Below are positions 6,004 through 12,571 of a stretch of 17,781 nucleotides of DNA, in pieces. A program made the position numbers and the translations under genes. The DNA is from RUG11462 sp051877275 (GTDB lineage: Bacteria; Bacillota; Clostridia; Oscillospirales; Acutalibacteraceae), in the NCBI GenBank assembly GCA_051877275.1, contig JBJEIS010000058.1, positions 1-17,781 on the forward strand, written 5' to 3'. Numbering within the stretch: position 1 is the first letter of the stretch; each line of letters starts with the position of its first letter. The notes below the pieces were generated by a model. It worked only from the letters and a program-made list of their open reading frames with translations, was not told the DNA's origin and did not search any database.

Positions 6004-7389
6004 CTAATCAAGCTGAACAATAACAAGTGGATTTTCTTTTGAAACCTTAATCTTTCGCTTAACTTCATTGGCGCCTTTTTTTACGGTAATTTCATAATCG
6101 CCGTTAAATCCGCAGAATGAAGCATATCCTCTTTGATTGGTTTTTGTATCAATCGAAGTGTGCCATTCTTTTGTAATAAGTTTTTCAAGGGTTTTAAAAG
6201 ACGGTTTTTCGGTAAAATCTTTTTTAAGCAAACCGCCGCCGAAATAGTTTTCATCAAAAGGTGCGTCCGGTGCAACTTTTACTGCGGTACCGTCAATGAG
6301 ATTCCACCAAACGATTGATTTAACAGGTTCCAAAGAGAACCAAAGCTTATACATATTTTCAGTAATCAAATTTTGAAGCTCAAGATATGTATCTCTGCCA
6401 TCGTAAGACGGAATGGTAATCTCAGAAATATGAATATCAGTACCTAAAGTAGCATAGGTGTTAATCATTTTAATCATATGCTCGACAGACAACTTCATAG
6501 GTTCATCATCGGCAAGGGTGTTTTCATTATGGAAAAGATGAACCTGCATTCCGATTCCGTCAATACGAATTCCTTTAGCAAGCAGCTTTTCAATCTGTAA
6601 GTATAAAGCTGATTTTTTGCCAAGATAGTAGCTTGGTGTGAAAAGGCATTGGTAATCATTAATAATCAAATTATCATTGTGAAAAAGCTCGTTCGCCATT
6701 TCCCATGAGCGAATATCAATATCATCTGGAAAACGGAAAAGGTCACTGTTTGCACCGATAAATTCATTAGTAACATCCCAAACCGGTATTTTATCGGCAT
6801 ATTTTTCAGCAATTAAACGAATTCTGTTTTCAATAAGCTTGCCGTTTTCTGTTTTGTCATTGCCTATCCAATTTGGCACACCATGAGCGATTGAAGGCCA
6901 AACTAAATTATGACCTTTCGGCTGACAGTTTGTTTTTTCGCAAAATTCGAGCATATAATCAGCCGGAGGACGACGGTAAATGTAAGGTGCGTCTTTTTCA
7001 AAGCGCCATTTGCCGGGTTCAGGTTCGTCATCTTTCCAATAGAAAGGAACAACCGCCTGATTAAAGAGTTTTTTGAAAATCTGCTCATATACGTCATTTT
7101 TTTCTTTTGAATCAAATTGGCCCGCTAAAAAAGCGTTGCAGCCGAATTTAAACTCATGTTCAAGCTGTTCAATATGAACCTCTGCATCAGTTATTTCATT
7201 TCCCTGTTTATCATAAATTTCAAGTCGCGTTTCGGTCATTCGGTTGCGTTTAATATTTTCATCAACCATTTTATCAAGACCGTTGACCTTTAAATCAGCT
7301 AAATCACGAACTCGTTCTAAAAGCACTTTGGCTTCCTTGTTATCAAGTATTTTCTTTTCCGGTAAACACCAAGGTTTAGGCAATGGCAT
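6004..7389 (-). CDS. Cytoplasmic glycoside hydrolase family 10 (xylanase-like)
   Basis: A 461-residue protein with a GH10 catalytic barrel. Visible GH10 landmarks are KGHNLVW (158-164), the acid/base glutamate E209 in WDVTNE, MQVH with H284, the probable nucleophile E323 in HISE, and a late Trp pair before NLIDG (361-367). Before the barrel, residues about 52-90 form a beta-rich segment (RLEIYDKQGNEI ... HEFKFGCN) often seen in GH10-like proteins. After it, 421-461 looks like a small beta domain. There is no signal peptide, so it should act inside the cell on short oligosaccharides. The text around the nucleophile (SEITIPSY) departs from the usual TELD, so the substrate may not be plain xylan. 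The ATG at 7389 is preceded by AAAGGAG. It is second in the operon. Confidence 0.85.
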   Translation of the reverse strand: MPLPKPWCLPEKKILDNKEAKVLLERVRDLADLKVNGLDKMVDENIKRNRMTETRLEIYDKQGNEITDAEVHIEQLEHEFKFGCNAFLAGQFDSKEKNDVYEQIFKKLFNQAVVPFYWKDDEPEPGKWRFEKDAPYIYRRPPADYMLEFCEKTNCQPKGHNLVWPSIAHGVPNWIGNDKTENGKLIENRIRLIAEKYADKIPVWDVTNEFIGANSDLFRFPDDIDIRSWEMANELFHNDNLIINDYQCLFTPSYYLGKKSALYLQIEKLLAKGIRIDGIGMQVHLFHNENTLADDEPMKLSVEHMIKMINTYATLGTDIHISEITIPSYDGRDTYLELQNLITENMYKLWFSLEPVKSIVWWNLIDGTAVKVAPDAPFDENYFGGGLLKKDFTEKPSFKTLEKLITKEWHTSIDTKTNQRGYASFCGFNGDYEITVKKGANEVKRKIKVSKENPLVIVQLD

Positions 7390-7409
7390 AAATAATCTCT
7401 CCTTTAAAA

Positions 7410-8753
7410 TCAGCTCCAGAGTCTGTCATTTGAAAATTCTTTATCCCAGGCAGAAGTATCTTCCCACATACCCGGAATTTCAGGATTAATATGTTCTTTA
7501 ATAAGTTCTTCATTAAATCCGTCGATACCAAGGCCCGGCTTGTCAGGAACATCGATAAAGCCGTCTTTAAATATCGGATTTTCAATTCCTGTTACAATAT
7601 CAGCCCACCAAGGAACATCGACCGAGTGGAATTCAAGAGCGAGAACGCTGTGCATAGCGGCTGCAGCATGGACTGCCGCCATACAGGCAACAGGGCTTTC
7701 AGCCATATGTATAGCAGTTGCAACGCCTTTTTCATCAGCATAATCAGCTATTTTTTTAAGTTCAAGCGCACCGCCGCAGGTTAAAATGTCAGGGTGAATT
7801 ATCGAAACACCGCCGGCGTCAATAAGTTCTTTAAAGCCTTCTTTAAGATAAATATCCTCGCCTGTGCAAACAGGAACGCAACACGAATTTTTAAGTCGTA
7901 CATACTGGTCGGTGTACTGCCAAGGAATCATATCTTCAATCCAAGCAAGGTTATAAGGTTCCATGCGCTTTGCAAAGCGAATACAGTCTTCAACACAAAC
8001 GTGACCGAAATGGTCGATTGCGAGAGGAACATCGTAACCGATAACATCACGAACCTCTTTTACATAGTTTTCAAGATAGTCAAGTCCTTTTTCGGTAATA
8101 TGAATACCGGTAAAAGGATGAGCAGTTGTAACAATATCATAGCTTTTTTGATGCTTAACCATATCTGAGGTAACAGAACCGCCCTGAACATTTAAAATGT
8201 GGCTTGCGTATTTTTTCATATCATCGATAAAGCCGAGAGGAGCGTTAAGTGTACCCGGTTCATCAAGTAAAAGACCGATACCGAGGTCCATTTTTAAGAA
8301 AGTAAAGCCCATTTCCATTCTTTTTTTCAAAGCTTTACCCATATCTGTTCCCGTATGCTTGCCGTCAACATCAGTATCACAGTAAACTCTTATTTTATCT
8401 CTGAATTTTCCGCCGAGCAGCTGATAAAGCGGAACACCGTAAGCTTTTCCGGCTAAATCCCAAAGTGCGATTTCAATACCCGAAACGCCGCCGCCCTGAC
8501 GCGAAGGACCGCCGAATTGTTTTATTTTTCTGAAAATTTTATCTACATTACAAGGGTTTTCGCCTAAAATTCTGCTTTTAAGCATAAGCGCATAGGTTTT
8601 TGAAGAAGCGTCACGCACCTCTCCGTAGCCAGTTATACCTTGGTTGGTTTCAATTTTGATTAATGTACATCTTTTCGGAGCGCCGTCAATATCTACAAAT
8701 CTCATATCTGTGATTTTCAGGTCGCTTGGATTAGAACACCTGTTAAAACTCAT
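7410..8753 (-). CDS. Enolase-superfamily (mandelate racemase group) sugar-acid dehydratase-like protein
   Basis: A 447-residue enolase-superfamily protein. The N-terminal capping domain (about 10-120) includes GYGEV (42-46) and the family block SGIEIALWDLAGK (91-103). The barrel carries the three metal ligands D247 (AIDHFGH), E273 (WIED) and E299 (TGED). A His-Asp dyad in the mandelate racemase style is formed by D322 (HPD) and H349 (TAIHM). K154 and D156 (FLKMD) occupy the second-strand acid/base position. Most relatives with this set dehydrate aldonic or aldaric acids to 2-keto-3-deoxy acids; some are racemases or lactone isomerases, and the substrate cannot be read here. It is the first gene of the minus-strand operon, has AGGAG before its ATG, and is divergent from an AraC-family regulator. 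Confidence 0.85.
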   Translation of the reverse strand: MSFNRCSNPSDLKITDMRFVDIDGAPKRCTLIKIETNQGITGYGEVRDASSKTYALMLKSRILGENPCNVDKIFRKIKQFGGPSRQGGGVSGIEIALWDLAGKAYGVPLYQLLGGKFRDKIRVYCDTDVDGKHTGTDMGKALKKRMEMGFTFLKMDLGIGLLLDEPGTLNAPLGFIDDMKKYASHILNVQGGSVTSDMVKHQKSYDIVTTAHPFTGIHITEKGLDYLENYVKEVRDVIGYDVPLAIDHFGHVCVEDCIRFAKRMEPYNLAWIEDMIPWQYTDQYVRLKNSCCVPVCTGEDIYLKEGFKELIDAGGVSIIHPDILTCGGALELKKIADYADEKGVATAIHMAESPVACMAAVHAAAAMHSVLALEFHSVDVPWWADIVTGIENPIFKDGFIDVPDKPGLGIDGFNEELIKEHINPEIPGMWEDTSAWDKEFSNDRLWS

Positions 8754-8766
8754 AACAATTCTCCTG

Positions 8767-8795
8767 TTGAATAAATTTTATTTTTATAGTATAAT
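8767..8795 (+). promoter_or_regulatory. Probable promoter of the AraC-family regulator
   Basis: TTGAAT (8767-8772) and a perfect TATAAT (8790-8795) are 17 bases apart on the plus strand. A start near 8802 falls inside the first TTGCAA palindrome, so a protein bound there could repress the regulator's own gene. Confidence 0.55.
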
Positions 8796-8816
8796 CAACT
8801 TGCAAGTATGAGTTTA
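8788..8816 (-). promoter_or_regulatory. Probable promoter of the enolase-GH10-RraA-SDR operon
   Basis: On the minus strand TATACT (8793-8788) lies 17 bases after TAAACT (8816-8811). The -35 is poor, which fits a promoter that needs an activator. The -10 overlaps the plus-strand -10 of the divergent regulator, and a TTGCAA palindrome lies between the -35 and -10. Confidence 0.45.
8797..8805. promoter_or_regulatory. Candidate operator 1 (AAYTTGCAA)
   Basis: AACTTGCAA lies inside the 10-bp palindrome ACTTGCAAGT (8798-8807). The same AAYTTGCAA sequence recurs 57 bases away at 8854-8862 in the same control region. Confidence 0.35.
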
Positions 8817-8853
8817 TCGGTTTTAAGCTGTTTTTTCAACAAATATATTATTG

Positions 8854-8862
8854 AATTTGCAA
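8854..8862. promoter_or_regulatory. Candidate operator 2 (AAYTTGCAA)
   Basis: AATTTGCAA overlaps the palindrome TTTGCAAA (8856-8863). It sits just upstream of the regulator's ribosome binding site and repeats the element at 8797-8805 in direct orientation. Confidence 0.35.
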
Positions 8863-8887
8863 ACTTTATTTCGATTAGGTGAATTTT

Positions 8888-9772
8888 ATGAATAATTTAA
8901 CGGTAGGAATTAAAGAGAAAAATAAGGGCAATTATTTGCTGACTGCTACGCAAGTAAGTGTTCCGAAAGGAAAAAGAATGATACGTAAGCATCGTCATAG
9001 CCGTTTTGAAATTGTACATTTTCGCAAAGGCAGCGGTATTTATTCGGTAAACGGGCATAATTATTCAATTAAAGCAAACGATGTGTTCGTTTTTTCATCT
9101 AATGAGCAGCATTGTATTACCGAAATTTATGATCGGTTGGAATATGTAAATATTCATTTCGAGCCGAGATTCTTTTGGGGTTCAACTTTTGAAAGTTTTT
9201 CTGATTCGGGAATGTTTTTTCAACACAGTGAGGATTTTTGCTGCCGATTAAACCGCGAAAGTAAAAACACTGCCACTGTTGTTGATTTAATCGAGAATAT
9301 TTGTAAAGAGCTTACCGAAGAAAAAGCAGAATATAAGATGATGGCGCGGTCATTGCTTACCGATATACTTATAATTTTAATTCGTGACTTTCATTATATT
9401 GATGAAAACAACAGCCAAAAAGCGAGCACATCAAATGTAAAAGCTGTTCGCAAGGCGATGGATTATGTTCATAAGCATTTAACCGAGCAAATTACGCTTG
9501 ATGATATTTCAGTGTATGCGGGAATGAGCCGCAGTCATTTTTCTACTGTATTTAAAGCTACTTTAGGTATAACGCTTTGGGATTACATCTGTGAAAAACG
9601 AATTGAACTTGTAATGCAAAAATTAGAAGCAGACAGTGAAAAATCTATGCTTGAGATTGCGCTTGAGTGCGGATTTAATAATACCGCTAATTTCAACAAA
9701 GCATTTAAAAAGCAGACAGGGCGAACTCCGCGTGAGTATAAAATTCACGGCAGCGCTTATATATATTCGTAG
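8888..9772 (+). CDS. AraC-family transcriptional regulator with cupin sensor domain
   Basis: A 294-residue regulator. The N-terminal cupin-like sugar-sensing domain (about 15-100) has RKHRHSRFEIVHF (33-45) and the loop ANDVFVFSSNEQH (63-75). The C-terminal AraC/XylS DNA-binding domain (about 187-286) holds two helix-turn-helix motifs: LDDISVYAGMSRSHFSTVFK (204-223) and MLEIALECGFNNTANFNKAF (254-273), ending in GRTPREYK. I chose the ATG at 8888, which has AGGTGA five bases upstream. A GTG at 8879 lies inside that ribosome binding site. It is divergent from the enolase-GH10-RraA-SDR operon and is most likely its activator, sensing a carbohydrate or acid related to the operon's substrate (inference). 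Confidence 0.92.
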   Translation: MNNLTVGIKEKNKGNYLLTATQVSVPKGKRMIRKHRHSRFEIVHFRKGSGIYSVNGHNYSIKANDVFVFSSNEQHCITEIYDRLEYVNIHFEPRFFWGSTFESFSDSGMFFQHSEDFCCRLNRESKNTATVVDLIENICKELTEEKAEYKMMARSLLTDILIILIRDFHYIDENNSQKASTSNVKAVRKAMDYVHKHLTEQITLDDISVYAGMSRSHFSTVFKATLGITLWDYICEKRIELVMQKLEADSEKSMLEIALECGFNNTANFNKAFKKQTGRTPREYKIHGSAYIYS

Positions 9773-9792
9773 AATATTGTAAATATCAAGAG

Positions 9793-9840
9793 AAACGAAG
9801 AAAACACCTATTGAAAAAGCAAGAGGTGTTTTCTTCGTTT
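9793..9840. terminator. Bidirectional terminator, 17-bp perfect stem
   Basis: Bases 9793-9809 pair perfectly with 9824-9840 around a 14-base loop. The hairpin separates the AraC-family gene (plus) from the GH13 gene (minus), which ends one base beyond it. T-richness after the stem is moderate on both strands. Confidence 0.8.
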
Positions 9841-9841
9841 A

Positions 9842-11686
9842 TTATATAATGTTTTTAACCCATTTTCCTCTGCCAATTATTGCAACAGATTTAGGTTCAA
9901 GTTTTAAAATACCGTTTTCATTTTTATTGCCGATAATAACCGCATCGTCTTTCCAGCCCGGCAAAAGCCAGATGTCTATCGGATTTTCCGACGGATTAAC
10001 CGCAACAAAAATTTCGCCCTCTTTACAAACGCGCAAAAAGGTAACAAAATCTTTTTCATATTGAACAGGTAAAAATTCTCCGCCCTCAAGTGCAGGACAG
10101 TATTTTCTGATTTTGCCTAAAGTTTTATACCAACAAAGCATTTCATTTTCATCATTTGCCTTGTTCCAATCAAAGCTTGAGCGGTTAAAAGGGTCGCGGT
10201 ATCCCTCGGTTAAAATTTCATCTCCGTAATAAATGCAAGGAACACCCGGCAGAGTGTAAAGCAAAACAGACGCCATTTTAAGCAATTTTATACCGTTTGA
10301 TATCTCATTTTGAGACATCTTCTGTTGTGCTTGCCAGTCGCGTCCGCGATTTAAAGCAGGCTCGCCGGCTAAAGCTGTTAAAATACGCTCGGTATCATGA
10401 GTTGAAAGCAAATTCATAAGGCTGTCAAGCGCAGGCTTTGGATAATTTTCGCATATACGAAGTACCGAATACATAAATCGCGCTCCGCTGCCGCCTTTAA
10501 CAAACGAGATAATGAAGTTCATAAATGGGTAGTTCATAACCGAATCAAGTTCGTTTCCGTAAAGGAACGCCCTTTGTTCGCCGTAGGAAACCTTGTTTGA
10601 AGCATCTTCCCAAACTTCGCCGTATAAAACGCCGTTATTTCGTTTAACCGCGGTGCGAATCTGCTTTATAAAACAGTCAGGAAGTTCATCGGCGACATCA
10701 AGTCGAAAGCCGCTTGCGCCGAGGCTCATCCAATAGTCGATTACGCCGCCCTTACCGGTTATAAATTCAACAAAAGACTCATCGGTTTCCTGAACCTCGG
10801 GCAATGTGTCAAACCCCCACCAGGATACATAATTATCAGGGAATTCATTGAATTTATACCAGCTGAAATAAGGCGACTCTTTTGACTGATAAGCACCGAG
10901 AGAGTCATAACGGCCTTTCTTGTTAAAATAGATACTGTCAGCGCCTGTATGTGAGAAAACACCGTCTAAAACTATCGCAATACCGAATTTTTTAGCTTTT
11001 TGGCAAAGACTTTTAAATTCATCATTCGTGCCAAGCACAGGGTCTGCCTGCAAATAGTTTGCGGTATTATAGCGGTGGTTTGAATGTGCTTCAAAAATCG
11101 GGTTTAGGTAGATAATCGTTACTCCCAAATCCGCAAGATAAGGTAGTTTTTCGGCAATTCCGTTAAAATTCCCGCCAAAATAGTCGTTATTTATAACCTT
11201 GCCGACGCTTCCGTTTGCAAAAAGCGGTTCATCTCCCCAATTTGCGGTTTCGCGGTCGGAAAATACTTTTTTATATTCAATATTACCTTTATAAAAACGG
11301 TCGGGAAAAATCTGATAAATAACACCTTTTTTTGCAAAATCAGGTACTTCAAAGTCTTCAGAATAAACAGTTTGCTGCCAATCAGCGCGGCAGCCGGTTG
11401 TATCTGATAAATCTTCACCGCAAAAAATGCTGTGTTTATGTCTTGAATAAATTACTTCAAAGTGATAAAAATATACGCCTGCCTCACAAAACGATGTTTT
11501 GTTTTCAAACCAGCCGTCATTATTTGTAGTCATTGAATAGCTTGTAAAAGGAGTGTTTTCGCCTTTTCTGATAAGCATATTTACACATAGCGCATAAGGC
11601 GCGAAAACTCTGTAGCTGATTTTTTGATTTTGCTTTATTGCGCCGAAAACTGATTTATGTTCTTTTAATTTAGATGAATAAAACAT
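9842..11686 (-). CDS. GH13 alpha-amylase-family glucanase (neopullulanase/cyclomaltodextrinase-like)
   Basis: A 614-residue GH13 enzyme. An N-terminal beta domain (about 1-115) of the type found in neopullulanases precedes the barrel, which opens with GVIYQIFPDRF (121-131). The conserved regions are DGVFSH (241-246), GFRLD with nucleophile D330, YGEVW with acid/base E357, and STHD with transition-state stabiliser D431. A C-terminal beta domain ends at about 614. There is no signal peptide, so it is cytoplasmic. It should hydrolyse alpha-1,4 (possibly also alpha-1,6) links in maltodextrin, cyclodextrin or glycogen and complement the phosphorylase encoded upstream. The ribosome binding site is weak (AGGT, six bases before the ATG). 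It starts 23 bases after the TSUP gene, so the two are probably co-transcribed. Confidence 0.92.
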   Translation of the reverse strand: MFYSSKLKEHKSVFGAIKQNQKISYRVFAPYALCVNMLIRKGENTPFTSYSMTTNNDGWFENKTSFCEAGVYFYHFEVIYSRHKHSIFCGEDLSDTTGCRADWQQTVYSEDFEVPDFAKKGVIYQIFPDRFYKGNIEYKKVFSDRETANWGDEPLFANGSVGKVINNDYFGGNFNGIAEKLPYLADLGVTIIYLNPIFEAHSNHRYNTANYLQADPVLGTNDEFKSLCQKAKKFGIAIVLDGVFSHTGADSIYFNKKGRYDSLGAYQSKESPYFSWYKFNEFPDNYVSWWGFDTLPEVQETDESFVEFITGKGGVIDYWMSLGASGFRLDVADELPDCFIKQIRTAVKRNNGVLYGEVWEDASNKVSYGEQRAFLYGNELDSVMNYPFMNFIISFVKGGSGARFMYSVLRICENYPKPALDSLMNLLSTHDTERILTALAGEPALNRGRDWQAQQKMSQNEISNGIKLLKMASVLLYTLPGVPCIYYGDEILTEGYRDPFNRSSFDWNKANDENEMLCWYKTLGKIRKYCPALEGGEFLPVQYEKDFVTFLRVCKEGEIFVAVNPSENPIDIWLLPGWKDDAVIIGNKNENGILKLEPKSVAIIGRGKWVKNII

Positions 11687-11709
11687 TTTTTACCTGCCTA
11701 TAGATAAAA

Positions 11710-12480
11710 TTATTTTAGTAAGTTTACAACAATAACCGATGCGCCGAGTACAGCCAAAACAACACCGGTTACGCGGTTAAGCAGTAAAGGACTTGCTTTG
11801 TTTGCAAATTTTGCGGCAATTCTTGCCCAAATAAGTGTTGATACTATGCAGAATACAAGGATTAATAAATCAGGCGCGCCGTCAATAGCAAAATGACTTA
11901 CAGCACCTGTTAATGCGGTAAATGTCATTATAAAAACGCTTGTGCCGACAGCGGTTTTAAGCTCGTAGCCCAGTACACTTGTTAAAATCAGCAGCATCAT
12001 CATTCCGCCGCCTGCGCCGATAAATCCGCAGATAAAGCCTACTAAAGAACCGCAGATAATAGATTGAATAACCCTTTTCTTTGCGCTGACTTCCTGCATT
12101 TTTTCTTTTGTTGTCATTACAGGTTTAACAATAAATTTAATGCCGAGTAAAAATGTCATAAATACCGAAAATCCGCCCATTGTGGTATTCGGTACTAAAT
12201 TTGCAATGTAACTTCCAACCAGTGTAAAAATCAAAACAAAAAGCATCATAATGCTTCCGTTTTTTATGTCGAGATTTTTTTGTTTTCCGTAAGTATAAGC
12301 AGAAACCGCACTTGCCAAAACATCACTCGCTAAAGCGATACCAACCGCCTGATAAGCGGGAATATCTAAGAAAGTTATGAGAATAGGCGAGATAACGGCT
12401 GCAGCGCTCATTCCTGCAAAACCTGTTCCGAGTCCGGCGCCGATACCTGCAATAAAACAAATGATAAATTTATAAAGCAT
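11710..12480 (-). CDS. TSUP-family membrane transporter (TauE/SafE type)
   Basis: A 256-residue, very hydrophobic protein with about seven or eight transmembrane segments and the two-fold internal repeat of the TauE/SafE family. Repeat 1 reads GAGLGTGFAGMSAA (14-27) and repeat 2 GFIGAGGGMMML (152-163). Charged residues cluster in the central loop (about 119-137), as is common in the family. Characterised members export sulfite or sulfoacetate or move other small organosulfur or carboxylate anions; the substrate here is not readable. The ATG at 12480 has AGGAAG upstream. It lies between the phosphorylase and GH13 genes with no obvious functional link to alpha-glucan. Confidence 0.85.
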   Translation of the reverse strand: MLYKFIICFIAGIGAGLGTGFAGMSAAAVISPILITFLDIPAYQAVGIALASDVLASAVSAYTYGKQKNLDIKNGSIMMLFVLIFTLVGSYIANLVPNTTMGGFSVFMTFLLGIKFIVKPVMTTKEKMQEVSAKKRVIQSIICGSLVGFICGFIGAGGGMMMLLILTSVLGYELKTAVGTSVFIMTFTALTGAVSHFAIDGAPDLLILVFCIVSTLIWARIAAKFANKASPLLLNRVTGVVLAVLGASVIVVNLLK

Positions 12481-12521
12481 TAATCATTACTTCCTATAAA
12501 TATTATAATTTTATAAAAGCC

Positions 12522-12557
12522 ATAAAAGGCACATTATTTTTTTAATGTGCCTTTTAT
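12522..12557. terminator. Terminator after glycogen phosphorylase
   Basis: A perfect 15-bp inverted repeat (12522-12536 with 12543-12557) has a six-T loop. On the minus strand the second arm ends GTGCCTTTTAT and T-rich sequence follows. It lies 14 bases beyond the phosphorylase stop codon and before the TSUP gene. Confidence 0.75.
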
Positions 12558-12571
12558 ATTTAAAATAAAGT

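Noticed and set aside
6873..7110. Plus-strand open frames opposite the GH10 gene
   Set aside because: They are shadow frames of the GH10 coding sequence, with no recognisable domain or start signal.
8879..8887. GTG start of the AraC-family regulator
   Set aside because: The GTG is part of the AGGTGA ribosome binding site for the ATG at 8888.
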